Shown: positions 36,500-48,770 of the stretch, in pieces | Layout: every line of letters begins with the position of its first letter | Position numbering within the stretch: position 1 is the first letter of the stretch | DNA from: Quillaja saponaria | Lineage: Eukaryota; Streptophyta; Magnoliopsida; Fabales; Quillajaceae | Direction of reading: 5' to 3' | DNA: 64,000 bases | Assembly: GCA_029379385.1 (NCBI GenBank) | Contig: CM055618.1 | Span: forward strand, 15,663,071-15,727,070 | The notes under the pieces: generated by a model | The model's input: the letters and a program-made list of their open reading frames with translations, nothing else | Told to the model about the DNA's origin: nothing | The model's database searches: none | Made by a program: the position numbers and the translations under genes

Positions 36500-39236
36500 T
36501 TATAACTTGGATATAATTGATCTCTTGGGTAGTGTATTAGTATATGAATGGTCATTCAAAGGGTCCTGAGTAATTATCTTCTGCAGCTCTGAACGAAAGT
36601 TCTCCATGACAGACCTTGGCAACCATATTGGCACCACAATCCCATCTTCTCCTTTACAATTTTTGAACCTTGCATAGAAGCTAACACAAGATATTGCCCC
36701 TGCTGGGCCTCCATAAACTGGCTTTCCCCAACCAAAATCAACACAATCAAAACCCACACGAGTTGTATCAGCGACAAGATAATTCCCAACTGTCCTATAC
36801 ATGGGTCTGCCCTTAATTACCATAAGATCAGCCACAGACCTTATGAATTCTTCACTCATTAGGGTCTTAACTTTTCTGATCAAATCCAAAGCATATCCTA
36901 ATGGGCTTTGGCTAAGCAGTCCAGCCTTTGACAGTGCAATTGGGAAAGCAAATGCATTGCCATAATACCCATTAGGCACTTGTAAGCCATTCTTGCCACG
37001 AGCATTGATGAAACATGATAAGCCCACAATATCATTTGGGTTAGGTTCAAGTGCAATAGTGCGACATTTCCATAAGCAAGCAGAGAGTAGTTCAAAATCT
37101 GAGCAATTTTGTAGGGGTGGTGGAAGTTTTTCCCTGATAGATAGAATCTCTTTGGGACCAAAAAAGACAGAGTCATGGACCACTTCGTTGTCACTACCAC
37201 CAACATGTTTTGCCAGAGAGTAGGTCTTTTCATCAATCACGTCCCCGTACTCTTGATGTGTAAAAGCAACAGTTGGGGGGTCTCGTGCATTTAGTATGTG
37301 TCTCTGCCAGACAGGTAGTTGAGTGACTTGAGTTGGTGCACATTTACCTCTCGAAAATTCGGCTACCATGTTAAGGAATCGAACCAGCCCAAGTGTGTCG
37401 CACATGGTGTGGTTCATGCGGATGACGAAGACAAATCCTCCACATCTCAGACGGGTTACCTGCGCAGTTAACAGATAAATTGATTACATGAAAATCAAGA
37501 TAAAGGATTTTTACCATAAATACGAAATTAACATATATCTTCACGAGAATATGCAAAGCACTGAAATAGCATAGCATTTATATATGATCGGTTTGGTTTG
37601 GTTTGGAATTATTAGCAATAATCATGTGCCTGGTGAATATCTTATATTTATCTCTTATAATTTAGGATAATTGTTTGGGGTCAAAAAAGTTACAACCTCT
37701 CTCATCCACATGTTTTTTTTTTATCACTTTGTGCTGGATCTCTATCTGTTGACACTTCAGAATATCGTGACATTATTGATGGTTTACAGTACCTCTTATT
37801 AACCAGACTTGTTCATATGGCTACACTTAAAAAGGGTCTTCCGATACAGATTGGGCTGGTAATTAAGATAATAGAACTTCCACCAGTTCATATATTGTTT
37901 ATCTTGGTTGCCTCCTCTAACCTACCGTGGGTTCAATCTCTCCTTTGTGAGTTAAAGAGTTTCTCTTCCGCATTCTCCTATTATCATGTGTGGTAACATT
38001 GGAGCGATCTATGTCTGTGCCAATCATGTATTTCACTTGAAAATGAAGCATATTTCTCTTGCTTATCATTATGTGCGTGACAGATGCTTGGTTTAATAAT
38101 GATGTGACTTTCTGAGAGATGTTGTGCTCTCACGACTCTCTTATAACTACTTTTAAAAAGTCATGTAGTAATGTTTGGTAAATTCATTATAAAGCAGCTC
38201 CAAAGATATAAATTGACTATAATAGATATTGATAATAAAAAGAAAGATAATTAATTTACTGTATTAATTAATAAAATAATAAATATGAATTTTCATTGAA
38301 AGTTAAAGTTTTATTAGTATTTTTAAGTTTTGAGAAAAGAAAATAACTTTTAAAAGCCAGTAGCACCACTGGCTTTTAAAAGCCTAGAGCAAAAGTGCTT
38401 TACTTTTTTTTTTATATCAAACATAAAAAAAATTAACTTATATTATTCATAAACATAAACACCCTCCAAAAGAGTCATTACCAGACCAAGCCAAAGTATC
38501 CAAAGAACAGCTTCGCGTAGCTCATGTTTCATCTAATGACCAACTAGTTGACATGATGACCAAGCCATTAGCAATACATAAATTTTTATCTCTTATAGTT
38601 TAGGATAATTGTTTGTATTCTTAATCATGTACATCAGTTAGTTTTAGGCTAACAAACTTATCTATATGTACCTTTATATACACATGCAATTATCAATCAA
38701 TCAATATACAATTTCATCTCACATCAAATTGTTTTACGAACTAGGATATCATAAATAAGTATGTAACTTAATAGTACCTGAATCAACAACAAAGGGCATC
38801 CAATAATGCCTTCAGATCCTGGGACTTCATTAAGAAACTCCCTCATATATGGACATGGTGGTTGAACTGTATCACCAAGCTGCCAGAGTTCAACATCAGC
38901 ATCAGCTTCAACAAACAACACTCCTTCACCATTACAATCCACCATAAGTTTCCTGTTTGGCCCTTCTCTTAGCCTACCAGCAAATGGGTAGTAAAACACA
39001 AGTGCTTTAGCTATAGCTTCTCTAATAACCTTAACAGGGTCTTCTCCTTTCATAATTGATATTGGATTGTGATGGTAAAACTTAATAATTGGAAGATGAA
39101 AACGAAGCCCTTCTTGATCATCTATGTCTGAGAGTAGCTTTACTTCATTTGGCGTTGGTTCAGCCGGCACAACTAGTTCTGGTTCACTATGCCTTGTAGA
39201 GAATACAATGGGAGAAAGATTACAAGAAACTTCCAT
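36500..39236 (-). CDS. BAHD acyltransferase (benzoyl/anthraniloyl alcohol transferase-like)
   Basis: Transfers an acyl group from acyl-CoA to an alcohol or amine in the cytosol. Two exons on the minus strand, 38778-39236 and 36500-37459, join in phase 0 to give 472 aa, a normal BAHD length. The catalytic HxxxD motif is His170-Thr-Met-Cys-Asp174, preceded by VIRMN. The structural DFGWG motif is intact at 394-398. N-terminal [20 protein letters not shown] and [11 protein letters not shown] match the clade that includes benzyl alcohol O-benzoyltransferase and methanol O-anthraniloyltransferase, which make volatile esters; the actual substrate cannot be told from sequence. The intron (37460-38777) is at the usual BAHD site after LLLIQ and is enlarged by retrotransposon debris. 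A TATA-like gatataagatag lies about 50 nt upstream of the ATG (39285-39296, minus sense). Confidence 0.92.
37731..38110 (+). mobile_element. Decayed Ty1/copia reverse transcriptase/RNase H fragment
   Basis: Plus-strand sequence inside the BAHD intron translates, with frameshifts and a deletion, into the end of copia pol. 37741 onward reads [18 protein letters not shown] then TR, matching the 'YR..VG.LQYL..TRP' stretch. About 37938 reads [16 protein letters not shown]. After a frame change about 37988 reads [16 protein letters not shown] and then [12 protein letters not shown], the RNase H end. It is broken and cannot encode a working protein. It is antisense to the host gene. Confidence 0.8.
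38111..38470. mobile_element. MITE-like insertion splitting the copia fragment
   Basis: AT-rich segment lying between the two parts of the copia RNase H region. Ends near 38170 (atgtttggtaaa) and 38420 (read in reverse: atgtttgatataaa) are similar as an inverted pair. It contains a perfect 15-bp hairpin: cttttaaaagccagt (38347-38361), loop of 6, and its complement (38368-38382). The exact borders are uncertain. Confidence 0.5.
38471..38610 (+). mobile_element. Copia pol 3' end (continuation)
   Basis: Reads [20 protein letters not shown] then KPL, the classic copia pol C-terminus ('HVSS.DQLAD..TKPL'). It belongs to the same element as the fragment ending near 38110. The next bases (38583-38615, starting ttttatctcttatag) recur almost identically at 37646-37679, so an LTR or flank piece may be duplicated around the element. 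Confidence 0.75.
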
Positions 39237-40452
39237 TTTGTTAACAGAGAAAACATGTGATAGTTAGAAACAAAGGAATGCTCTATCTTATATCCACAAA
39301 CGTTCATGTTACTTGTTAGAATTGTGCAGCAGTCGGTTGGGTTGAGTTTTACATGAAGTTCACCCAACAGACTAAAACGTGTTGGCAAAATTTCCATCCA
39401 ATTTTAGAAGTCGTGGGACAAAAAATTATATCAGTTAAAAAATCAGGTGGATTGATTGGTTAAAAAATCGGATAGATCTATTGGTCAAGCAAATGAGAAT
39501 TGTTATTTATTAAACTTTATTATAAATAATATTATTTAACCTAATTCAATTAAATTATCGAATTTCGATTGAATGGTCTAAATTAAACGGTTCTTATATT
39601 TTATGCACATCTCACCCAGTTGAGGTTTTGTCTGTAGTGCTACAGTACAATCATTAGCGTCTACAACAAAATAATAATAATAATAATATATCGATTAAAA
39701 TTCTATCTTTTCTTGTAATACTAGAGAGTTCATTTTTATTTTTTTTTCTTACCAGCAACAATAAAAAGAACAAGGATTACCACAAACCTTTTATTGCATA
39801 AGAAAAACTTTGATCCTAATTATTTATTTAGAAAAGGTGAAAATTGCATTGAATAAAAAGAGAAGATTAACAAACTAAAAAAAATATTGGAGGGAAACGA
39901 AAAAACTTTGCAGAGAAAGTTTTGATGCAAGACTACGGAAATCTAGTCTCCCACAAATGAAGAGAAACTTCCAAGTTATTTTTTTTTCATGAGTGAGAGA
40001 TAAAACTCTATACTTCTCTTTTCTTTAGGGTAAAAATGTTTCAGTAACCAGCACAAATACACCAAAATATATGGTAACTCAGTATAACTAGAACAGCTGT
40101 ATAATGTAGCAAAAAGCCAGAAAGTAAGGACTATTCCATTTCGAGTTTGGACCACCTAGCTTTCCTTTGCCAAATCAAAAAACAAATTAAGAAACCAGTT
40201 GTATCACTCATTCGGGAAAATTTAGGAAATCACTTTCAATATGCATGACTAATTTCGTTTGCATATTGTCAACATCAATTTTTCCTCTTATTCATTCAAT
40301 TCATATGTTGAAATAATAATTTACCTATTCAGCTCCTCATCAGTGCTGTCCCCCTCAAAAGCACCATCAGACAACAAACCTCTGTAACAACTGGCACCTT
40401 TATAGCCTCTAAGATGGTATCAACTTATTAAGGAAGAGTGCAAAGATAAAGA
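39237..40452. other. BAHD promoter side and intergenic DNA
   Basis: AT-rich flank upstream of the minus-strand BAHD gene, containing its TATA-like box near 39290. No other gene is seen. Confidence 0.45.
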
Positions 40453-40492
40453 CAATATTGATAAAGAAAGATATTGGAAAAGAACCCAGAGA
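40453..40492 (+). repeat. 40-bp direct repeat, copy 1
   Basis: Identical over 40 bp to 43610-43649 (starts caatattgataaagaaag, ends acccagaga). Flanks of the two copies differ. Copy spacing is 3157 bp. Confidence 0.9.
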
Positions 40493-42185
40493 TAATTAAA
40501 TCTTAAGGGTGTGTTTGGTACAAAGTTAAAGATTTGAGGGTTAAATAATGCATGGATATAATATCACCAAAGATATATTAAGGAGAGAAATCGTAAGCTT
40601 ATTATAATGTTTGGTTGTAATTATAAATGTAAGTTAATCTATAATTTCTTAAATGTTAATTATAATTGGAACAATATTAATGATTAAAAAATTATTATTA
40701 TTTAGGTACAGTTATTTTATTTTATTTAATCTTGCCTAAAAAAATATTGTATAAAATCATGTAAAAATAAATTATTTTTTTAAACAAATAGAACCTAATT
40801 TTAAAAACCAATTAAATAATAACTCTATAAAATAGCAAAGCAACCTATTGTTTCCTATAACAAAATAATAAAAAATTACTAATTTTCATGAATATGTCAC
40901 AAATTATATTGTTTTAATATTCAAACTTAATTATATTCAGAAAAATAGACACAAATCTAAGCCCTTAAAGAGCAACAAAGCACACAACATTCAAACAAGT
41001 TATAGAAAAGAAACTTTAACAAACTTGACATATAAATTCCACCAAGTCCTCACGTTGACCACTTCTATCATGCTTTTCATCTCCTTTGAAAGCAAAGACA
41101 AGTTGTTCACAACAATTGTTGTTACATTGAATCTATTTGTTGCATGACATCCACAAGGAACACGTGCTTTTATTAGATGGATAGCAGTTCTGTGGTGGCA
41201 AGGCCATATTGAATTATTGGCTTGTTAAGATGTTGACAGCTTGTCAAGCCATGAATCAAACCAGACAAAATCATGTGAACCAATGGGTCTGGAACAGTTT
41301 GGCTCAGATTGCAGGAATTTAAAGTTGCAAACAATACCCAGTCTAGATTGTGATTCATGCCAGTAACACCCTAGGCAAAACATAAAGTGACTATCCTACA
41401 TTGCTAATGTGAAACTTGAGGCCATACTTTTCATCGGTAAAAGAACAGAGTTGCAAAAGAAATTCCCTCCTTTTGTTTGTTTCTGTGTCTGTGTGTGGGA
41501 GAGGGAATTTCCACAACCCAAAAGAAATAAAAAAGGAGGCTTATCAATGTCCTTTGTTTGTATTTTTAATTTAAATATATTGTCATCAACCAATTTTGAA
41601 ACATAAATGGGGATGAGAAAAAAGGACCATTCTCCTATAAAATATGATTCCAGTTCTTCTTCCTGTACCAAGATATGTAACCAAACAATTTGCCAAAAGC
41701 TTTAACACATTTCCTGCAAGAAGGGAAAAAAAAAAAAAAAAAAACTCTAAACTTTCAACGTGTAGAAAGAATTAAATTTCTTAGTATATAAAACTTTTAC
41801 CAGCAATAATAGCTAGAGGCAAATCTGAACTCTCTTTAAAGCTGTGTACCAAACCAGCAAAAATATTCAAATACACGTTTAGATATTAGAAATGTGGTGG
41901 GCTCTCACATACTCAAATATACATTTAGATATTTAAAGATGAAAAGATAATATTATAAGAACAACTCATTTCATAATCAATACAAGTGGTGCCACTTGAA
42001 GTAAACTCAATTATTACAAGACTAAATATAACATATTTACACTAATAACACTAACTCACTAACTTTTAATTCTCTATTAACTAATAACTCACTACTAATA
42101 AGAATTAAACACGCATTATTAGTAGTGAAACTCTCACTAATACAATTCATTACAATCTCATAACTTACCACTAACACACAATTAA
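40493..42185. other. Repeat-rich noncoding DNA
   Basis: Begins with gggtgtgtttggtac (about 40507), a sequence common at the ends of plant hAT-type MITEs, but a matching far end was not found. An A tract lies at about 41728-41743. The phrase atatctaaa followed by tatttga occurs twice (near 41882 and 41928), possibly within the longer LTR of the element that follows. No gene is supported. Confidence 0.4.
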
Positions 42186-42992
42186 CCACTAATTCAAATC
42201 ACTAATTATTTTATTTATTATCCTAGGAGTTAGAAATACTAAAACATCAATTTCAAATTACAATTCTAACACTCTCCCTTAATTTAAAATTTTCTTTTTT
42301 TGATTCTTGTGTGGAGTGTTTGTAACATGTTGATCATGCAAATTGTCTTCAAAATTGCTCACTAATTGACTATTGATTTCTAGTAACCAAATTAGCAATT
42401 TTTTCTTCCTTCCTCGAGTAGCTATGCAACTTACTAATTCATTTTTTGATCTTCACCATCAGCTAACTTTGCAATAGCAACATCAAGTTTTTCCTCATTT
42501 GCTTCTCTTCATAAAAGTTGTTGTTTTCTTTCATAAATCTACAATAATTTTGCCAAAAGACCTTCACTTGAGCTAGGCCCTTGTTTATAACAATTTTTTT
42601 TCATACAACAATATTCTCTTCCACCTTAAAAGCATAGTCCCATCCTTTTCTTTTTCTCTCACATGAGCCTCCATACCACATCCATTCACCATCACTCATT
42701 TTACTAATGAGTATTATACTTCATCATAGGTTACGCATCAAGTATTTTTTTCATGGTCCAACAATAAGTCTCTCTCCATGGATAATCTCACATTATCCCA
42801 CTTTAATCATGAGCTACACCTGCGCCTTATTTCTCATAGCTAACATCTCAGCCAAACCATCAACTCTGATACAAATTTCTTGGAAATGTGTAATTAGTAC
42901 ACATTACCACTAATTCAAATCAATAATTATTTTATTTATTATCCTAGGAGTTAGAAATACTAAAACATCATTTTCAAATTACAATTCCAACA
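42186..42992 (-). mobile_element. Short minus-oriented LTR retroelement (TRIM-like or deletion derivative)
   Basis: 86-bp direct repeats at 42186-42271 and 42907-42992 (three mismatches, no gaps) behave as LTR ends. Read on the minus strand both start TGTTRGAATTG. Next to the right-hand copy a primer-binding site for initiator Met-tRNA is recognisable in degenerate form (tttgtatcagagttgatgg, complement of about 42858-42876). Next to the left-hand copy is a polypurine tract (aagggaga, complement of 42273-42280). The interior of about 630 bp has no coding capacity. The left LTR may extend to about 41870, in which case the right LTR has lost its far part. Near-identity of the repeats suggests fairly recent insertion. 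Confidence 0.7.
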
Positions 42993-43609
42993 CGCTATGT
43001 ATAATAAATTTCTTGTAAATTCATACTTACAATGGTTAAGAATCAGGAAAATTCCTAGCTCAGGATGTTGTTGCAAGGAGATAAAGGAAGAGAAACAATT
43101 ACTTGTTCCACAATGAGTGATAAACAAAGGCAAACAGTAGGTTCCCGAGGAAGATTTTGAAACAGTAAAATATATGCTTACAAAAGCGTTAGACTTTCAA
43201 GAAGTTCAGCTCAGGAAATTACATAACATTCCTATTAGCATTCTTATAAATGGAACTTAGAATAAATCCACTTCAAAACAGAGTTTCTAGAAAACTTGGT
43301 TTTGAATTCTTCCCATTTGCATTCTTATAAATATGCATATTCTTATTAATTTAAAACTAAATAATCAATCAACTCACTTTTTTAATTCATAAACTCACCA
43401 CATATAATCTGCTCAAACAGTTGAACACAATGAATAGAAGCCCCCTACAATAAATTTTGCAATTAAAAGTAAAAAACATATAAAGTTATAGGTGGAAAAA
43501 CAATCTTCATCAACATTAACAAATGGGGTTTCTAAAATTAGTAGAGTTACCCACATAACATTTTGAAGAAGAATGTCAGCACCCAACCCTTGTTGGTAAA
43601 AGGAAAAGG
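42993..43609. other. Noncoding DNA right of the LTR element
   Basis: AT-rich, without supportable genes. The phrase 'cctattagcattcttataaat' near 43231 is echoed near 43313. Confidence 0.4.
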
Positions 43610-43649
43610 CAATATTGATAAAGAAAGATATTGGAAAAGAACCCAGAGA
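43610..43649 (+). repeat. 40-bp direct repeat, copy 2
   Basis: Perfect match to 40453-40492. Confidence 0.9.
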
Positions 43650-43904
43650 AATTTAAACCTTAAACCTTACTGAGCTCCTTGTTTTATCGATGGGGTTTGG
43701 GTCCCGTGTTAGTCATGTCTGTGTCCGGTATTAGTATCCGTTTCTTTTGCATGCACATGAGTTGAAAATAGACGGGACACTGCAAATTCAAAAATTCAGT
43801 GACCAGGAAAACCACAGTAATATCATCTATATTATTATAAAAATTAAAAAACTCTTTGTGATCTCCTACTACATAAAATACAAACATTTAAATTATTTAA
43901 AATA

Positions 43905-44032
43905 TAAACTTAATTAATAAAATTCATCAAATCACTTAATAATTATCAAATAGTAATCACTCTAATTTCCTACACTCTTACTCTCTCCCACATTTTTAAG
44001 ATATAAATATTTTTTTATCAAATTAGAATAAG
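43905..44032 (+). repeat. Dispersed repeat, copy 1 (family member also at 57.3 kb)
   Basis: Shares roughly three quarters of its bases, by eye, with 57327-57454, including 'atcaaatcactt' and a 'actctctc...aaatatttttttatcaaatta' tail. The upstream flank (ctatattattataaaaa, about 43828) resembles the 5' end of some plant Helitrons, but no 3' hairpin/CTRR end was located. Confidence 0.5.
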
Positions 44033-47000
44033 ATTCTATACAGAATATTTAAGTTTGTGCGTGCAGATACTAGTATTTTTATAAGCAAGGACAAAAAACA
44101 ACATAAAAAACTATGGGAAGAATACTATAGATGTTAGACAAAATTTGACTTATCTCCAGCTAGCTGAAAACGAATATTGTATCAGATAAGATACTATTAT
44201 ATATGAGAATATATTAATTTAAAAAAAATAAGAATACAATAAGTCTAGAATATGTTGTATTAAATAATATTTAAAATATATTATATAATAAATATTTAAA
44301 ATTGATATAGTAAGAACACAAATTATGGTTATAAAATATAACCATGTTGTTAGAAAAATTAATAAAATATAAGAAATAAAAATGGTTAGAAATAGAAATT
44401 AGAAAAGGAGTACAATGCCAAAAGTAAATTCCACCATTGATATTTTAAATTAAAAAAATGAGAAAGCCCATTGGGTGGCCCAGACAGAAAACCATTCAAT
44501 ACCTTTATATTAGTTTAAAGAATGCACCTTTTTATGGAAAGGAGTTTCCAAATCAGGTTTCCCGCGTGGTGTATACGAAGAGCTAATCTGCTAAATCCGA
44601 CTGAAATTGGAGATCCAGCCTACACTCATAAGCAAAGCGGTTTCGAAAGAGGAAGAAGGAGTTGAAGCCTTCATCAGCTCTCTCTCTCTGTCTCTCGATC
44701 TCTCTAAAATAGTGTTTGACTGCTTTGAGAAATGAACGACAAAAAGAGTCGATGCATATTTCTACAGAGGATCGGACACGAAAAAAAGAAATAGATCGAT
44801 AAATATCCAAATTAGTCAATTCAGCTATATCTAGCCCGTATTTACATCATACACAAGCCGTATCCAGCTGTAGTTGCAGGTTGTAGCCTACCAGTCGTAT
44901 CTGAGGCATATATCAAATATAAGAAAAAATAGGAATATCTAAGCTGTATCCGTGTTGGTTACGTATCAGACACCGGTGCAGCTTCTGCCTGCACGTATCC
45001 ATGCTTCATAGAATTCTCCAGTCTCCACCCACTGTTCGTACAACCAGTGGAAACTAATGGATCAGGGGAAGAAAGTATACATTTCAACTGAACTATAGCT
45101 GGAGCAATTGGTTTTAAAATATGAAGATTACTTCATTTCTTAACTATAGACAATACTGTTACAGACATGCAAGAATTACTAGCATAATTTGTAAGTATCC
45201 AGTTTCTATTGTAAAAATTGCATCCTGTTCAAACAGAAGAAATGACAGTGGGAAGCCTCCAAGAGTCATCAAGTAGAGCTTCAAGTGTATCATGCGTGGC
45301 TTGTTCAGCACCGTAATGAAACTGAAGCCAAACTCACATGACAGGAGGCTTCAACCTCTGCAGCTACAGCCAACTGTGCTTCAAAAGCTACAGCCACCAC
45401 ATACATACATTACTACTCCAAACAGTGGCTTATCGAAGAAAGATCCAGCTCCCTTCTTTCCCACACCACATAAACTCACTAATAACTAAACTATGTGCCT
45501 TGGTGAGACATAAATTAAGGATATAAAAAGTTGCAAGAATAATAACCAGACCGATACTTCTGACTCTGTTTCTTTCCAATTGCAGATCCTCCACCAATGA
45601 TTCTATTCAATCCAATCATTTGTCAAATCCAAGCAGTCGCTTCTGATTTCATTCAATTAATCAGATTCAGGAAGGAAGATAAACGAAGAGCTTGAGAAAG
45701 GAAAAAGTTGCTGAAGCAAACCAAAAGTAACACAGTTGGTAATTCATTATTAGCAAACACGTGCATCTAGAAGCCTTACCAATACAGACCAATAAGACAA
45801 GAGGCAAAGATCAGAACGTTCTCATGAACTTAATTTAATGAATCAGAAACTTTGCTTAATCAATTATTTCTGATTACCAATACTAAAATAGAAATCTAAA
45901 TCTAGAATTAAAGGAAATAAGCTCTAAATTGATGTAAAAGGAATTTGAAACATGATATAGATATATAAACAACCCAAGTCCCTGATACTTGCAATGTCCC
46001 ACATGATGTCTGTAACTCCATATCACTCGAGTCAAGGCAGAATGCCCCTCATATTTTAGCCCACCAAAGTGAAAATGACTGGTGGGTCAATTATAAAGCT
46101 TCATTACATACTGATATTCTTTAGGAAATAGAGCTAAGAACATCTAACTCACCAACAAACAATTATGGTAGACATAAATCTTGCCAGTTGATCCCTATGT
46201 GAACCTATGGACTAAATCACTAACAAAAGAAAAATTAGCCAAGCCAAACAGAACGACAAAAGCAGCTATAGATCAAACATACTACTCAGGTTTTTTTCTG
46301 AACTGAAATTTCCTTCCATTGCATATAGACAAGTACCTACAGATTGTGCTTGAACGTAGACTATCTCATAAGATTAGCTCTTCCTGTTTGACCTTACCAT
46401 TAAACATCAAAGATAAACTTCCAAGACAATATTGAAAAGATTTTAACGTAGGAAATCCAAAGAAAAAGCATTGCACTGAATTAGATAAAGAATATATTCC
46501 TTATAACTACTGGCTTTTCTCCATATATGCCAACAACTTATTGGGAGAGAATCCAAAATTTGTTCTGTAGACACAAAAGGGGTAAAGGTTTGTTTGCACA
46601 AGCATCTCTGTGGACCACAGGTGCAAAAACGCTCCCGCACTTGCACAGAAGGATACTCTGGTCAACCTATTGGAATATATTATAGGTCTAAGAATAAGAA
46701 GAAAAGAAAAGTTATTAAAGCAAATGAAGAGAGCATATTTGCTACATCAGTTAAAAAAATAAATAAATAAATAAATAAATTGTAAGGAAAAGAAGGAAAT
46801 GGAAAGAAAAAGATCAATTTTATACTTCATGCTTTTGCAATTTGTAAAGTGGAAAAGATGCTAAGAATTTATAGCAAATGGAAGATAGTTTCTCATGATC
46901 CATAATTTCTACAATAAAGAAGATCTGCAGAACAACAATTATGTAAAGAATCATGCTCAAACCCAATCCACAATCTAACTATCAAGAATTCACTTTGTGC

Positions 47001-48755
47001 ATGTATAGCTATTTCAGTAAGATGTTGTAAATGTGAAGGAATATTTCATGCATCCATCACAGGCTTACAGACAAGGCCTAATATAAAACTAGTCAAACGT
47101 AGTACATGCAACAATTTAGTTCACTTTCATCCAAAAGCTATGCGATCATACAATAGTTTTCTTGACATGAATAAATTTGTCACTATAAAATCTACCTAAT
47201 AATTAAAGAAAATATTAGCAACCCATCATACAAATATTTTCTAACAATTTTCTTTTCTTATCTGAAAAGTTTTCACCTTCAGATTTTGACCTCAAGATAC
47301 AACAGTACATTCAAAATTATAACTCATTTGAACGATCTGATTAGTCCAAAGTAAATATTCAACTTAGTAATCGCAAATCAACATTGTACCACCCCATAGA
47401 ATTATCTCATTTATGGGTCTGATATATTGGTTAAAACGTCTCTCACACAATGAAATTATAGGCCCAATGTCCTTTTGTTGATCTAAATCGGATGTGGGAG
47501 AAGGAGATCTCAAAGGTCTTTGGGTCTTAAGTATTAAAATTTATTTTGTTCTAAAGGCATCATCAAAGGAATTCAGAAAACACATTTCATGTTAGTTGTT
47601 CAATGTAATTCATGAAGACATATAAGTTGGTTATCTATTTAGCTTATTTGACATTGAATAAGTTTTTCAATAAACGAAAATAATTATATTACAGAAAATG
47701 ATTAATTTTCTAAATCAAACTCTTAACATTTTGCACCAAATTGATTAATTTTCTAAATCAAACAAAACTAGACAATCAAATCTGATTTGATTTACTTTCG
47801 GTTTTAATTTGGAATTTTTATACAAACAAAAACTGAAAAAACGAATAGAAATACTAAAAGGTAATAATTGGTTGGTTAGTTTTCCAAATACTAGTAAATA
47901 ATATTACAACAGCTGCATGCAACTGTTCCTACTATCCATTGTCTCATGTCCCTGAAATAATCATGAAAGAACACAAACACAACAAATATTGCAGCATCAA
48001 CAAGATAAACATAAAGAAATACTTAAAAGATAATAACAATTATAGGTTTAAAAATCCAAACAAAGACCTAACCATTGTTAATCAATTAATTCAAGCTTTT
48101 TAATTGGTAGAAATTAATTGATTCAAACTTTGATACAATCTATTTTACCCCATTTTCAAATTCTCTTGCCACTTTTTTTTTTATACATATAATATGATAT
48201 AATACCTTACAAAAGTTTGAGACTGAATTATAAAACCTGCCTTATACAACACAAACAAAGTAATAATAATTAAACCCAAAAATAGAAAATCAATCAAAAA
48301 TTTTCTATATCCATTTTCAGATTCAGGTAATGAAAACTCAGAGCCACACAGTACACACAAAGCCCACAAAGCCCACAAAGATTTATAACAGCAATTAAGG
48401 TTTTCCATATACAGATAACAAACATCCAAATCCACACAGCTAAGATCTGATTGATTAAAACTCCGATAACATAAACATACTAATTATAGAAACTTCGACC
48501 TGAGATCTAAACACGACCAACTGGAAAAATCAAAGATCCATGCAATCTTCACCGCGGTCTCCGATTCAGTTGATGCAAGGCGGGATCTAATTCACCGCCT
48601 CCATACCGTAACAAACCATTGAAAGAGCACAAACTAGTACGTTGCAGCCAATCAGTTCCCGACCTGCACCAAGCGAATTAGAGACCGCCGGTAACCGAAT
48701 CAAACGAAACAGACTCTTCAACCTCCGCCACAAACCAAAATGTGTTTGCCGAGGG
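44033..48755. other. Noncoding region with a probable minus-strand transcription unit
   Basis: 4.7 kb with no convincing coding exons. CT-rich sequence at 44672-44706 and a leader-like composition near 44560-44700 hint at transcription. An (AAAT)n microsatellite is at 46755-46780. A minus-strand promoter lies at the right end (48.76 kb), so this may be introns and exons of a gene or long noncoding RNA that I cannot parse. Confidence 0.35.
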
Positions 48756-48770
48756 TTTTTATAGCTCAAC
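48540..48770 (-). promoter_or_regulatory. Minus-strand core promoter and leader
   Basis: In minus sense a canonical TATA box (gctataaaaaccc, covering 48752-48764) is followed about 30 nt later by a leader of mixed composition with higher GC than its surroundings, down to about 48540. A donor-like GCAG/gtcggg is near 48660. The gene body is unresolved. A 63-codon frame in the leader (48587-48778) spans the TATA box and is not a credible protein. Confidence 0.45.

Noticed and set aside
41396..41671. 91-codon minus frame as a small gene
   Set aside because: No domain, low-complexity ends, and it lies in repeat-rich noncoding DNA.
45500..45620. Minus-strand mini-exon candidate beginning MIGLNRIIGGGSAIGKK
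   Set aside because: Attractive composition but only about 34 codons, with no convincing splice partners; kept as part of the unresolved region.
46443..46646. Cys-rich minus frame (VRERFCTCGPQRCLCKQ) as a zinc-finger exon
   Set aside because: Cysteine spacing fits no zinc-binding motif and no neighbouring exon continues it.
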